Counted from the first letter of the stretch, positions 15,839 to 25,338 are shown. The stretch is 59,771 nt of DNA from Gammaproteobacteria bacterium (GCA_030425195.1 JAUIAV010000027.1:1-59771), one strand, 5' to 3'. The notes: generated by a model from the letters alone, not told the origin. A program made the numbers and translations.

Positions 15839-16386
15839 ACGGGCTCAGCGAGAAACAGATTGCCGGGTGCTTCAACCGGGGTCTCGGGACGCTGCACCAG
15901 GTCCGGCTTATCGGAGGCGCGGCGGAACCCTTCTACCAGCCCGCTGCCGCCGGCCGGCCGGCCATCATCCGGTACACGAGGGACTACGCGGCGAGCGCGC
16001 TGCACGAACTCGCGCACTGGTGCATCGCCGGCGCCGACCGGCGCCGCCGGCCGGATTACGGCTACTGGTACCGTCCGCCACCCCGTTCCATCTCCGAGCA
16101 GGCGGCCTTCTTCCGTGTGGAAGTGCCCGTTCAGGCCCTGGAAGCCCGATTCTGTGCCGCAGCCGGTCTGCCTTTCCGGGTGAGCATGGATGATCTGGCG
16201 GGGGCCGATACGGCGCATCAGGAACTGTGTGTGCGGGTCTCCCGCCAGTTACGCCGGGATTCCACCGTGCCGCCACGTGCCGCGTGTCTGATCGAAGACC
16301 TCCGCCGTCTCCGGCGGGCGCTGGGTGGAGGGAACCGGGAAGTTCCGGGCTATCCGGACGCCGTCGAGGATGGAGAGGCTGCCTGA
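15835..16386 (+). CDS. epmC: Elongation factor P hydroxylase EpmC
   Basis: 183 residues from GTG 15835. The signature ALHELAHWCIAGADRRRRPDYGYWY contains the HExxH-type metal ligands of EpmC (YfcM), which hydroxylates the lysylated Lys of translation factor EF-P. Further acidic and His residues follow (QAAFFRVEVPVQALE). No epmA or epmB is in the window, so the substrate lysylation genes must lie elsewhere. The gene overlaps both neighbours by 1-4 bases, indicating translational coupling in the tusA run. Confidence 0.92.
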   Translation: MNGLSEKQIAGCFNRGLGTLHQVRLIGGAAEPFYQPAAAGRPAIIRYTRDYAASALHELAHWCIAGADRRRRPDYGYWYRPPPRSISEQAAFFRVEVPVQALEARFCAAAGLPFRVSMDDLAGADTAHQELCVRVSRQLRRDSTVPPRAACLIEDLRRLRRALGGGNREVPGYPDAVEDGEAA

Positions 16387-17315
16387 TGGGGGGCCGGAAC
16401 GGCGACACACAGACGCTGTATCTTCTCGATGCCACGCTGCTGTTCTTCCGCGCGCTGTACGGCATGCCTGACGTGTTTCAGGACGGTGCCGGCCGCTCCG
16501 TGAACGGATTGCGGGGCTATCTGAGCTATCTGCTGAACCTGCTGCGCGGGGAGGGGAGCACGGGTCTGACCGGGCCCGTCCGCCACGCGGCTGCCGCTTT
16601 CGATGAGAGTCTGAACACCTGCTGGCGCAACGCGCTCTATCCCGACTACAAGGCGAATCGCCCTCCGGCGGACGAGAACGTCTCTCACCAGCTGGCCCGG
16701 GCCGGAGAGATCACGCAACTGCTCGGCATCCCCGTACTGAAACATCCGGATTACGAAGCGGACGATTTCATCGCCGCGCTCTCGAAGGGCAGCCGGCGGC
16801 CGGTGATCATCGTCAGCCGGGACAAGGATCTGCAGCAGCTGCTGACGGACGGGGTCAGCCTGCTGGATCCCGCGGACGGCGCCTGCCGCGGCCCCGCCGA
16901 CTTCAGAGAGACATTCGGGTTCGAGCCGCCGCTGTTTCCGGACTATCAGGCGTTCACCGGTGACAGCGTGGACAACGTGCCCGGCATCCGCGGCGTCGGC
17001 CCCAAGGCGGCCGGTGCTCTGATCCGCCGGTTCGGCCCTCTCGAAGCGGTCTACGAGGCTGCCGGCGCATGGGGGGAAGCGGGGATCAAACCGGACGGCA
17101 AAGTGGCGCAGCGGATGCTCGAGGACAGGGAGGCGGCGTTCCTGTTCCGGCACATCCTGCGCCTGGATGCGACGACGCCGCATACCCTCGGAACGACGGG
17201 GACGGAACTGCAGCGCCCCGACGGCGACGCCCTCTGGCAGTATCTTGATGCCTGGCAGCTGCGGGACGGACTGGGCGGTGCGCTCATCCGGGCCATGGAA
17301 GCGTTCGTTGACTGA
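16386..17315 (+). CDS. xni: Xni/ExoIX-type 5'-3' exonuclease domain protein
   Basis: 309 residues from ATG 16386 (TGATG overlap with epmC). It has the 5'-3' exonuclease/FEN layout: LLDATLLFFRALYG with the first metal Asp, AAFDESLNTCWRNALYPDYKANR, then YEADDFIAALS and VSRDKDLQQLL with the central acidic cluster, and the helix-hairpin-helix GDSVDNVPGIRGVGPKAAGALI. No polymerase domain follows, so this is the stand-alone flap-endonuclease/PolA-exonuclease-like type. Length is slightly above the 250-residue Xni of E. coli. It probably acts on flap or 5' ends in the cytoplasm. Confidence 0.85.
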   Translation: MGGRNGDTQTLYLLDATLLFFRALYGMPDVFQDGAGRSVNGLRGYLSYLLNLLRGEGSTGLTGPVRHAAAAFDESLNTCWRNALYPDYKANRPPADENVSHQLARAGEITQLLGIPVLKHPDYEADDFIAALSKGSRRPVIIVSRDKDLQQLLTDGVSLLDPADGACRGPADFRETFGFEPPLFPDYQAFTGDSVDNVPGIRGVGPKAAGALIRRFGPLEAVYEAAGAWGEAGIKPDGKVAQRMLEDREAAFLFRHILRLDATTPHTLGTTGTELQRPDGDALWQYLDAWQLRDGLGGALIRAMEAFVD

Positions 17316-18405
17316 TCGTCTGGACACGGTGGTGATCGGCGCCGGTGTGGTGGGGCTGGCCTGCGCGGCCCGGCTGGCCGAATCCGGGCGGGACGTGCTG
17401 GTCCTGGAGCAGCACGCGCTGATCGGTTCGCAGACGAGCAGCAGAAATTCCGAGGTGATCCACGCCGGGATCTACTACCCGACAGGTTCCGAAAAAGCCC
17501 GCCTGTGCGTGGAAGGGAAGGCGTTGCTGTACGAGTACTGTGAACGCTATCGGGTACCCCACGCGCGCTGCGGCAAGATCATCGTCGCGGTAACAGACGG
17601 GCAGACGGCAGTCCTGGAAGGGTACCGCCGGCAGGCGCTCGCCAATGGAGCCGGGGACCTGAGCTGGCTCGACCGGCAGGCACTTGCGCGGCTCGAACCC
17701 GGCGTCCGCGGTGTGAGCGCGCTGCTCTCTCCGACCACGGGCATCATCGACAGCCACAGCTTCATGCTGAGTCTCCAGGGTCGTCTGGAAGCGGCCGGCG
17801 GCATGATCGCATTCGGAACGCGGGTGAAGGCGCTCGAACAGGAGGGCGGGCACATCCGCGTTCATATCGATGGCGCCGAGTGCCTCGATTGCCGCTCGGT
17901 GGTGAACAGTGCCGGTCTCGAGGCTCCGGGGCTCGCGGCGACGGTGGATCCGGCTGCACCCCGGGCCCGTTTCGCGAGGGGACACTATTTCTCCTACGCC
18001 GGAAAACCGCCGTTTTCCCGGCTCGTCTATCCGGTGGCGGAACCGGGCGGTCTCGGCGTGCACGTCACCATCGATCTGGCGGGTCAGGTGAAGTTCGGTC
18101 CGGATGTGGAGTGGTGTGAGGGACCGGACTACGAGTTCGATGCAGATCGCCGTGAGGTTTTTGCCGATGCCATACGTCGATATTTTCCAGGCCTGGAGCC
18201 GGAGCGTCTGCAGCCGGGGTATGTCGGTGTGCGTCCCAAAATCTCCGGGCCCGGAGAGCCGGCGGCGGATTTCCGCATTGACGGTTCTCAAACGCACGGA
18301 GTTCCGGGCCTGGTGAACCTGCTCGGCATCGAGAGTCCGGGTCTCACCTCGTCTCTGGCGATCGGGGAAACCGTTTTCGCGCACCTCAGCCGGGATGCTG
18401 CCTGA
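17308..18405 (+). CDS. FAD-dependent oxidoreductase, L-2-hydroxyglutarate oxidase-like
   Basis: 365 residues. The N-terminus is a dinucleotide fold (TVVIGAGVVGLACAARLAES, then VLVLEQ) and is followed by the LhgO pattern GSQTSSRNSEVIHAGIYYP, where the His and Arg bind substrate. HVTIDLAGQVKFGPDVEW and LLGIESPGLTSSLAIG near the end match LhgO/YgaF. I start at TTG 17308, which overlaps the xni stop by eight bases; no ATG or GTG lies closer to the FAD motif than GTG 17329. It probably oxidises a 2-hydroxy acid and feeds electrons to the membrane chain. Confidence 0.85.
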   Translation: MTDRLDTVVIGAGVVGLACAARLAESGRDVLVLEQHALIGSQTSSRNSEVIHAGIYYPTGSEKARLCVEGKALLYEYCERYRVPHARCGKIIVAVTDGQTAVLEGYRRQALANGAGDLSWLDRQALARLEPGVRGVSALLSPTTGIIDSHSFMLSLQGRLEAAGGMIAFGTRVKALEQEGGHIRVHIDGAECLDCRSVVNSAGLEAPGLAATVDPAAPRARFARGHYFSYAGKPPFSRLVYPVAEPGGLGVHVTIDLAGQVKFGPDVEWCEGPDYEFDADRREVFADAIRRYFPGLEPERLQPGYVGVRPKISGPGEPAADFRIDGSQTHGVPGLVNLLGIESPGLTSSLAIGETVFAHLSRDAA

Positions 18406-19574
18406 TGCAGCCCCTGTGCTTCGGGCTGATCGTCAATCCGATGGCCGGTGTCGGCGGATCGGTGGCGTTGAAGGGGAGCGATGGCGAAGTCATTCAGCGG
18501 GAAGCGGTCGCTCGTGGTGGCAGTCCCCGTGGCTCAGACCGGACGCGCAGGGCGCTCGGGGCCTTCGCATCTGCCGGAGACGTCCGCTGGCTGACCTGGG
18601 ACGGCGCCATGGGCGAACGGGTGCTGGCGTCGCTGGAGCTGCCCTGCACGGTTCTCGGAGCGCCGGGCGGCACCCCCGCCGCCGCGGACACCCGGGCCGC
18701 CGCCAGGGCCCTGCTGCGCGAAGGCGTGGACCTTCTTGTGTTCGCCGGCGGAGACGGCACGGCGAGAGACATCCTGGAGGCCGTGAACCAGAAGCTGCCG
18801 GTGCTCGGGATCCCCGCCGGGGTGAAGATGCACTCCGGCGTCTTTGCGACCACGCCGGAGCGGGCCGGCGAGCTGATGGAGCGCCTGGTCCGCGGCGGCC
18901 TGGTCAGTCTGGTGCAGCGGGAGGTCCGCGATCTGGATGAGGCGGCGATCCGGGCCGGGCAGATCCGGCCCCACCTGTATGGTGAGCTGACCGTGCCCGA
19001 GCCGGGTGGCTTTCTGCAGCATACCAAGGAACGGGGGGTGGAAAGCGAGCCGCTCGCCGTGAACGAGATCGTGGCCGAGGTAATCGAGCGCCTCTCGGAG
19101 GAATCCGGGCCGGTCGTTCTCGGTCCGGGCAGCACGGTCGGGGAGATCAAACGGGCGCTCGGGTTCGAAGGCAGTCTGCTCGGATTCGATGTCTGGCGGC
19201 AGGGATCCGTAATCGCGAAGGACGTGGACGCGCGCTGGCTGGATCAGAACGTGGAATCCGCACGGGTGGTGCTCAGCTTCACCCGGGGCCAGGGATTTCT
19301 CATCGGTCGGGGTAACCAGCAGCTCAGTCCCGGATTTCTGCGGCGGATCGGCCGCGAATCGATCCTGGCGGTCGGTACCCGGACGAAGTTGAAGTCTCTG
19401 GATGGACGTCCGCTGCTCATCGACACGGATGACCCGCAGCTGGACAGGGAATGGTCCGGCCTGCTGGAAGTGGTGACCGGCTTCGAGGACGTTCTGCTCT
19501 ACCGGCTGAGTGACCGCGAGAACGATGCGGACATGCCTGATGCTGCCACCGACCTGGAAGATGATCGTGAATGA
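18405..19574 (+). CDS. NAD-kinase-like / AcoX-family protein
   Basis: 389 residues. The motif LLVFAGGDGTARDILEAV is the GGDG nucleotide-binding loop of ATP-NAD kinases, followed by LGIPAGVKMHSGVFATTP, the substrate-proximal loop of the AcoX group. A second domain (LGPGSTVGEIKRALGFEGSLLGFDVW, GFLIGRGNQQLSPGFLRRI) completes the beta-sheet. The family phosphorylates NAD or an unknown small molecule; the true substrate here is unknown. ATG 18405 overlaps the oxidase stop. It shares 14 bases with the downstream methyltransferase gene. Confidence 0.85.
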   Translation: MQPLCFGLIVNPMAGVGGSVALKGSDGEVIQREAVARGGSPRGSDRTRRALGAFASAGDVRWLTWDGAMGERVLASLELPCTVLGAPGGTPAAADTRAAARALLREGVDLLVFAGGDGTARDILEAVNQKLPVLGIPAGVKMHSGVFATTPERAGELMERLVRGGLVSLVQREVRDLDEAAIRAGQIRPHLYGELTVPEPGGFLQHTKERGVESEPLAVNEIVAEVIERLSEESGPVVLGPGSTVGEIKRALGFEGSLLGFDVWRQGSVIAKDVDARWLDQNVESARVVLSFTRGQGFLIGRGNQQLSPGFLRRIGRESILAVGTRTKLKSLDGRPLLIDTDDPQLDREWSGLLEVVTGFEDVLLYRLSDRENDADMPDAATDLEDDRE

Positions 19575-20499
19575 CCGGCGGGACCCCATCGTGGAGACGC
19601 AGCTCGAAACGGTCCTCGAAGCCTGCCGATCCCGCTGGCTGACAGGTGCGGATACCGCCCGCCGTCTTTTTCACGGACGCGGGCACGCATACCCGGGTCT
19701 CGAGGATCTGGTGGTGGACCGGTTCGGCAGCACGCTCCTGATCGGCTGTTTCGGTGAAGAGTCCGGTCGGCCACGTCGGCTGGCGCAGATGCTGTGCAGC
19801 GAGCTTGCCGGGGTAACCGGCGTTGCCGTCCAGCAGCGGCAGGGGCGGGGGACCCGTGCGGACGTCATCTGCGGGGAGGTGCCGGATGAGGTCGTCGTGA
19901 CGGAAGCGGGACTCAGCTATCTGGTGCAGCCGCTCCTGAATCAGAACGTGGGCCTGTTTCTCGACATGGCGCCGACCCGCGCGTGGCTCCGACAGAACGC
20001 CGGAGACCGGCGGGTGCTGAATCTGTTCGCCTACACCTGCGCTTTCTCCGTGGCAGCCATCGAGGGCGGTGCGCGTGCGGTGGTCAACAACGACATGAGC
20101 CGGCCGGCCCTGGACTGGGGAAGGCGGAATCACGAGCTGAACGGACACGACCTCCGGAAGGTGCGCATGCTGCCGCACAACCTGTTCAAGAGCTGGTCGA
20201 AGATCCGGGAGGGGGCACCGTTCGACATCATCGTCGTCGATCCGCCGACCAATCAGCGGGGCAGCTTCAATGCGGAAAAGCAGTACGCCCTGGTGCTGAA
20301 ACGGCTGCCGGAGCTGGCGGCACCGGGCGCGTCAGTCATCGCCTGTCTGAACTCGCCGTTTCTGAACACGGACTTTCTGCCTGGACTGATGGCCCGCTGG
20401 TGTCCGCGGGCGTCTCTCGAGGAGATGATGCCCGTATCGGAAGACTTTCCCGACCGGTTTCCGGACCGTGGTCTGAAGATCTACCGCTATCGGCTCTGA
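19561..20499 (+). CDS. RlmI-like class I methyltransferase
   Basis: 312 residues from ATG 19561, which lies inside the end of the preceding gene. The first 60 residues (ARRLFHGRGHAYPGLEDLVVDRF) resemble the lead-in of the RlmI/RlmK rRNA m5C-like family, but no PUA domain is present. The SAM core is VLNLFAYTCAFSVAAIEGGA with motif IV FDIIVVDPPTNQRGSF (DPPT, like the N/D-PP-Y/F of amino-methyltransferases), followed by CLNSPFL. The Cys-containing segments of RlmI are not obvious. An RNA or protein substrate is likely. It ends the tusA run; an unknown convergent gene follows. Confidence 0.82.
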   Translation: MIVNDRRDPIVETQLETVLEACRSRWLTGADTARRLFHGRGHAYPGLEDLVVDRFGSTLLIGCFGEESGRPRRLAQMLCSELAGVTGVAVQQRQGRGTRADVICGEVPDEVVVTEAGLSYLVQPLLNQNVGLFLDMAPTRAWLRQNAGDRRVLNLFAYTCAFSVAAIEGGARAVVNNDMSRPALDWGRRNHELNGHDLRKVRMLPHNLFKSWSKIREGAPFDIIVVDPPTNQRGSFNAEKQYALVLKRLPELAAPGASVIACLNSPFLNTDFLPGLMARWCPRASLEEMMPVSEDFPDRFPDRGLKIYRYRL

Positions 20500-20512
20500 G
20501 CACGCGGGCTTC

Positions 20513-20953
20513 CTATCGTTCCATCCGACTCATGAGCGCGATCATGGCCTGTCGGAGGGACTTCGATGAGCGGTCCTTCAGAGCGGTCTTGATCCGGTGA
20601 ACGTGGGTCGCCTGTTCCAGACGGACCAGGTCGGGCAGGTCGGACGCCTCATCCTCGTCCGGAGGTGCCGCCGGAGACGACAGCAGCGTGAACGTCCGCC
20701 CGGTCAGTACGGCCTGGTCGATGGCCTCGCCGCGGATGGTTTCCTCGAAGCGCAGATAGCCTTCCTCACCCAGCCACAGCAGCGTGGAGAAACAGGCCTG
20801 ATAGCGGTCACTGTGCAGGCCGAACTCGTCGGGCTCTTCCGTCTGGTAGATGTCATCCACGAAGATGGCATGGCGCCGGGGAAACACACCATACAGCGCC
20901 GTGAGCGTTCGGGCGGCATCCTTGAAGAAGTCATCGACGTTGATGTCCGTCAT
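20513..20953 (-). CDS. Unknown protein co-transcribed with alaA
   Basis: 146 residues from ATG 20953, 31 bases after the alaA stop. The N-terminus MTDINVDDFFKDAARTLTALYGVFP is followed by VDDIYQTEEPDEFGLHSDRY, then CFSTLLWLGEEGYLRFEET, which looks like a winged-helix unit (LLWLGEEGYLRF). The C-terminal half is helical with a charged THVHRIKTALKDRSSKSLRQAMIALMSRM tail. I recognise no family. The DNA-binding suggestion is weak. Frame, spacing and codon use support a real gene. Confidence 0.75.
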   Translation of the reverse strand: MTDINVDDFFKDAARTLTALYGVFPRRHAIFVDDIYQTEEPDEFGLHSDRYQACFSTLLWLGEEGYLRFEETIRGEAIDQAVLTGRTFTLLSSPAAPPDEDEASDLPDLVRLEQATHVHRIKTALKDRSSKSLRQAMIALMSRMER

Positions 20954-20984
20954 CGGTCCCGGCCCCTGGACATGTCTGCGAAGG

Positions 20985-22262
20985 CTACTGCCGGTAGCTG
21001 CCGAGGAAGTGCTCGATCCGATCCAGCGATTCCTCCAGATCCTCGATTCTGGGCAGGAACACCACGCGGAAGTGGTCGGGTTCCGGCCAGTTGAAGCCGG
21101 TGCCCTGCACGATGAGCACTTTCTCCTGCCGGAGCAGATCGAGTGCGAACTGCTCGTCGTTGGTGATGTTGAACCGGTCGACGTCCAGCTTCGGGAACAG
21201 GTACAGCGCCCCGGCCGGTTTCGCGCAGGAGACGCCCTCCATCGCATTCAGCCGCTGCCAGGCATAGTCGCGCTGATCGCGCAGACGACCGCCAGGCTGC
21301 AGGAACTCGACGATACTCTGGTATCCGCCCAGCGCGGTCTGGATGGCGTGCTGCGTGGGCACGTTCGGGCACAGGCGCATGGACGCCAGAATGTCGAGAC
21401 CTTCCACGAAATCGCCGGCCCGGTGCTTGGCACCGCTGACCACCATCCAGCCGGTGCGGAATCCGGCCACACGGTAAGTCTTGGAAAGACCGTTGAGGCT
21501 CAGAATCAGCAGATCGTCAGCCAGCGAGCCGACGGGCACGTGATGCGCATCCTCGTAGAGAATCTTGTCGTAGATCTCGTCGGCGAAGACGACCAGGTCG
21601 TTGGCGCGGGCGATCTCCAGCATCTCCTCCAGCACGGCGCGCGGGTACACGGCACCGGTGGGGTTGTTCGGATTGATGATGACCATGGCCCGGGTTCTGG
21701 GCGTGACTCTGGCCCGGAGATCGTCCAGGTCCGGCGCCCAGTCGGCGGTCTCGTCGCAGCGATAGTGCACGGCACGGCCGCCCGACAGGTAGGTGGCTGC
21801 CGTCCACAGCGGATAGTCGGGGGCCGGGATGAGCACCTCGTCGCCGTTCTCCAGTAATGCCTGCATGCCCATCACCACCAGTTCGGAGACTCCGTTCCCC
21901 ACGTAGATGTCGTCGATCTCCACGTTGGGAATCCGGATCTGCTGGCAGTACTGCATGATGGCCTTGCGGGCGCTGTAGAGGCCCTTCGACTCGCAGTAGC
22001 CCTGGGACTGGGGCAGGTTGTGGATCACGTCCATGAGGATCTCTTCCGGTGCCTCGAATCCCCAGGGCGCCGGATTGCCGATGTTGAGTTTGAAGACCCG
22101 GTGACCTTCCTCCTCCAGGCGGTGCGCCTCCGCCAGTACGGGCCCGCGGATGTCGTAGCAGACGTCGTCGAGCTTGCTCGACTTCCGGATCTGACGGCCC
22201 GCCGCCGGCTGCGCGGTGCCGTGCAGGTGGGTGATCGTCGTGTCGTTGCTGTTCGTTTCCAT
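20985..22262 (-). CDS. alaA: Alanine transaminase AlaA
   Basis: 425 residues, a class I aminotransferase of the AlaA/YfbQ type that makes L-alanine from pyruvate with glutamate as donor. The N-terminal SSKLDDVCYDIRGPVLAEA is typical of AlaA. IGNPAPWGFEAPEEI, YVGNGVSELVVMGMQALL, INPNNPTGAVYP (Asn for PLP), ADEIYDKI (PLP Asp-x-x-Tyr) and LNGLSKTYRVAGFRTGWM (Schiff-base Lys) are all present. The first 20 residues are an additional hydrophilic lead. It is transcribed divergently from msrB. Confidence 0.95.
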   Translation of the reverse strand: METNSNDTTITHLHGTAQPAAGRQIRKSSKLDDVCYDIRGPVLAEAHRLEEEGHRVFKLNIGNPAPWGFEAPEEILMDVIHNLPQSQGYCESKGLYSARKAIMQYCQQIRIPNVEIDDIYVGNGVSELVVMGMQALLENGDEVLIPAPDYPLWTAATYLSGGRAVHYRCDETADWAPDLDDLRARVTPRTRAMVIINPNNPTGAVYPRAVLEEMLEIARANDLVVFADEIYDKILYEDAHHVPVGSLADDLLILSLNGLSKTYRVAGFRTGWMVVSGAKHRAGDFVEGLDILASMRLCPNVPTQHAIQTALGGYQSIVEFLQPGGRLRDQRDYAWQRLNAMEGVSCAKPAGALYLFPKLDVDRFNITNDEQFALDLLRQEKVLIVQGTGFNWPEPDHFRVVFLPRIEDLEESLDRIEHFLGSYRQ

Positions 22263-22408
22263 TGCTCTCTGGCTCGTACTAGAATTTTCGGCCCGCCCGG
22301 GTGCTGCGATGAGCGTGCTGAGCGGGCCAGCATCTTATCAGCTGCTGGCTTCGATACCGAAGCCCGGGCGATACTGTAACTAAATTGACTGACCAGATGA
22401 GGCCACCA

Positions 22409-22846
22409 ATGGCTAAAGTGACCAAAACCGACGACGAATGGCGCGATGAGATGACGCCGGAGGAGTACGCCATCATGCGGGAGGCGGCCACGGAACGGGC
22501 GTTCACCGGGGAGTACTGGGACACCAAGACGCCGGGAACCTATCACTGCCGTGGCTGCGGTGCCGAGCTCTTCGATTCCGGGACCAAGTACGACTCCGGC
22601 TCGGGCTGGCCGAGCTTTTACGCGCCGGTGACCGACGGGGCCGTGGACACGAAGCTCGACAACAGCATGATGATGGAGCGCGTTGAGGTGCTCTGTGCCA
22701 GCTGCGAGGCGCACCTGGGCCACGTTTTTCCCGATGGCCCCCAGCCCACGGGTCTGCGCTACTGCATGAACTCAGCATCGCTGAAGCTCGAGGAGCGTGC
22801 CGGAGAGGCCGCCCCGGAAGCCGAATCAGCCGCGATCAAGGAGTAG
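22409..22846 (+). CDS. msrB: Methionine-R-sulfoxide reductase MsrB
   Basis: 145 residues from ATG 22409, which has GAGG six bases upstream; a TTG at 22385 in frame is rejected. The zinc site is formed by CRGCG and [16 protein letters not shown], the substrate loop by SGWPSFYAP, and the reducing Cys by RYCMNSASL, all as in the family. The C-terminal tail is rich in Glu and Ala. The enzyme reduces the R epimer of oxidised methionine with thioredoxin. The acyl-CoA synthetase starts 4 bases later. Confidence 0.95.
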   Translation: MAKVTKTDDEWRDEMTPEEYAIMREAATERAFTGEYWDTKTPGTYHCRGCGAELFDSGTKYDSGSGWPSFYAPVTDGAVDTKLDNSMMMERVEVLCASCEAHLGHVFPDGPQPTGLRYCMNSASLKLEERAGEAAPEAESAAIKE

Positions 22847-22849
22847 TCC

Positions 22850-24385
22850 GTGCACCCGGGGATCATTGCAGAAAGCACGCCTGACAAGATTGCCTACCGG
22901 ATGGCCGCCACCGGACAGGCCGTCACCTTTGCCGAGCTCGAAGCGACCGCCAATCAGGGCGCGCACCTGTTCCGCTCGCTCGGTCTGAAGCGCGGCGATC
23001 ACATCGCCATCCTGCTGGAGAACCACCCGCGGTTCTTCCAGATCATCTGGGCTGCGCAGAGGTCGGGTCTCTACTACACCGCCATCAGCTGGCGTCTCCA
23101 GCAGGAGGAAGTGGAATACATCGTCGACAACTGCGAGGCGAAGGTGTTCATCACCTCCCATGAGCGCCGCGCGGTGGTGGAGCCGCTGGTCGACAAGTCG
23201 CCGAACGTGACCGCCCGGTTCATGCTGGACGGAACCATCGACGGATTCGAATCCTGGGAGGACGCCATCGGTGCTCAGCCGACCACGCCGATCGCGGATC
23301 AGGCGGAAGGTATGTCCATGCTCTATTCCTCAGGCACCACGGGTTATCCGAAAGGCATCAAGAAGCCCCTGCCGGAACAGGCGTACGGTGAAGGCGAGGA
23401 CATCAATCTGATGAAGGTGCTGTACGGCGCCGATGATGATTCCATCTATCTCTCCCCCGCACCCCTCTATCATGCCGCACCGCTCGCCTTCACCATGGGC
23501 CTGCTGCGTCAGGGCGTGCAGGTGATTGTCATGGAGCACTTCGAGGCGGAACATGCCCTCGAGTGCATACAGGACTACCGGGTCACGCACAGTCAGTGGG
23601 TGCCGACCATGTTCGTCAGAATGCTCAAGCTTCCGGAAGAGGTGCGGTTGAAGTACGACGTTTCCTCGCTCCGATGTGCCATCCACGCCGCAGCCCCCTG
23701 TCCGATACCGGTCAAGGAGCAGATGATCGAGTGGTGGGGTCCCGTGATTTACGAGTATTACGCCGGTACGGAAGGCAACGGGTTCGTGCAGCTCAATTCC
23801 GAGGAGTGGCTCGCTCACAAGGGATCGGTGGGACGGCCGCTGAACTGCGAGATCCACATCTGTGACGATGACGGTGAAGAAGTGCCAGCCGGGGAAGCCG
23901 GCACCATCTACTTTGGTGGCGGCGGAGAATTCGAGTACTACAAGGATCAGGAGAAGACGGCGGGTTCCCGGCACCCGAAAGGGTGGTCGACGCTGGGAGA
24001 CGTGGGCTATCTGGATGAAGACGGTTATCTGTACCTGACCGACCGCAAGCATTTCATGATCATCTCAGGCGGGGTGAACATCTATCCTCAGGAAGCCGAG
24101 AACGTGCTCATCACCCACGAAGCGGTGATGGATGTGGCCGTCTTCGGCGTCCCGAACGAGGAGTTCGGCGAGGAGGTGAAAGCCGTGGTGCAGCCGAAGG
24201 ACATGGCGGATGCGACGCCGGAACTCGCCATCGAGCTCATGGACTTCTGCCGCTCGAAGCTCTCGCACGTGAAGTGTCCCCGGTCCGTGGATTTCCGGGA
24301 AGAACTGCCCCGGCATCCCACCGGCAAGCTCTACAAGCGTCTGCTCAAGGACGAGTACTGGGAGAAGGCGGGCGCCGCCTCCTGA
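22850..24385 (+). CDS. Fatty-acid/acyl-CoA synthetase (AMP-binding)
   Basis: 511 residues from GTG 22850, four bases after msrB. The ATP loop YSSGTTGYPKGIKKPL, the core YEYYAGTEGNG, GWSTLGDVGYLDEDGYLYLTDRK (A8 hinge) and the late acyl-transfer Lys in HPTGKLYKRLL are all in place. The N-terminus lacks the extra 40 residues of FadD and there is no signal peptide. The enzyme adenylates a carboxylic acid and loads it on CoA in the cytoplasm; chain length cannot be read from sequence. It may belong with the enoyl-CoA hydratase at 32.4 kb. Confidence 0.92.
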   Translation: MHPGIIAESTPDKIAYRMAATGQAVTFAELEATANQGAHLFRSLGLKRGDHIAILLENHPRFFQIIWAAQRSGLYYTAISWRLQQEEVEYIVDNCEAKVFITSHERRAVVEPLVDKSPNVTARFMLDGTIDGFESWEDAIGAQPTTPIADQAEGMSMLYSSGTTGYPKGIKKPLPEQAYGEGEDINLMKVLYGADDDSIYLSPAPLYHAAPLAFTMGLLRQGVQVIVMEHFEAEHALECIQDYRVTHSQWVPTMFVRMLKLPEEVRLKYDVSSLRCAIHAAAPCPIPVKEQMIEWWGPVIYEYYAGTEGNGFVQLNSEEWLAHKGSVGRPLNCEIHICDDDGEEVPAGEAGTIYFGGGGEFEYYKDQEKTAGSRHPKGWSTLGDVGYLDEDGYLYLTDRKHFMIISGGVNIYPQEAENVLITHEAVMDVAVFGVPNEEFGEEVKAVVQPKDMADATPELAIELMDFCRSKLSHVKCPRSVDFREELPRHPTGKLYKRLLKDEYWEKAGAAS

Positions 24386-24412
24386 CGGAAGGCGCCGGCG
24401 TTCACGGCTGAG

Positions 24413-25336
24413 CTACTGATTGTTCAGGATGTTCGCCGGCGAGTACTGATCCGTGAGGATGCGGGCGTTCTCATCCCAGTCCGGCTCGGTGCTGAACATC
24501 GGGAGAAAGTCGTTCACCCGGATGCCGTACCGGGTGAGGCGCGGGCCCAGAACCCGCGCACGCTCCGCCAGGACCTCCGGGTCCGGCAGCTCGCCGTCCA
24601 CGGCGAGGATGATCCGGTTCGCGGAGATTCTCGATCGGAGGTTGTAGAAGGTGCCGAAGACGTCCTGGTAGGTGGTGGACTCGTGGTCATACAGCCGGCT
24701 GATCGCGAACGTGTTCGCCGCAACCACACCGTTCCCGGCCAGAAGGCCCCGGGTTTCCTCGAGATACTCCCGGGTGAGCAGGTGCTCGGGAATGTAGTCG
24801 CCGTTGAAGGCGTCCAGCATGATCAGGTCGTACTTCTCCGCTCCGGACAGGGCGCGCTTGGTGAACACCCGGGCATCCTTGAGGATCACCTGGAGCTGCT
24901 CGTTTTCCTTAAACCCGAAGTAGGTTTCCGCCACCATCTTCACCGCGGGGTCGATCTCGATGGCATCGATGCGCGCGTCCGGGTACAGCTCGTTCAGTGC
25001 TACCGGCAGCGTTCCGCCGCCGAGACCCACGACCAGGATCCGCTCCGGTTCCGGCACCAGGAGCAGCGACATCATCATCATCTTTGCATAGGGAAACACC
25101 ATCTTCTGAGGGGCGCTGCGGTCCATGCAGGTCTGGTTCCGCTGGTCGCGGCGCACGGAAAATTGCAGGCAGAGGGTGGTGCCCCGCTGATCCACGAGAA
25201 TCGTGCTGTACAGCGACCGTTCCCGGTGGATGATCTTGGCCCCCGCAGTGTCCGCGAGTGGCAGCAGGACTATCAGGATCGTGAGCCAGAGCGGCTTCCG
25301 GTGGAGCGGCCTCGGGCGGTGTGTTCTGTTGCGCAT
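24413..25336 (-). CDS. Spermidine-synthase-like methyltransferase-fold protein with signal/anchor
   Basis: 307 residues from ATG 25336. A basic lead and a hydrophobic segment (PLWLTILIVLLPLADTAGA) target it to the membrane or periplasm. The core has ILVVGLGGGTLPVALNELYP, IDAIEIDPAVKMVAETYFG and DLIMLDAFNGDYIPEHLL, typical of the spermidine synthase fold. Here the polyamine-binding Asp pattern is partly altered. Together with the membrane protein upstream it forms what is normally one fused MFS/spermidine-synthase protein. The two genes are 2 bases apart (TGACCATG). The substrate is unknown. Confidence 0.82.
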   Translation of the reverse strand: MRNRTHRPRPLHRKPLWLTILIVLLPLADTAGAKIIHRERSLYSTILVDQRGTTLCLQFSVRRDQRNQTCMDRSAPQKMVFPYAKMMMMSLLLVPEPERILVVGLGGGTLPVALNELYPDARIDAIEIDPAVKMVAETYFGFKENEQLQVILKDARVFTKRALSGAEKYDLIMLDAFNGDYIPEHLLTREYLEETRGLLAGNGVVAANTFAISRLYDHESTTYQDVFGTFYNLRSRISANRIILAVDGELPDPEVLAERARVLGPRLTRYGIRVNDFLPMFSTEPDWDENARILTDQYSPANILNNQ

Positions 25337-25338
25337 GG

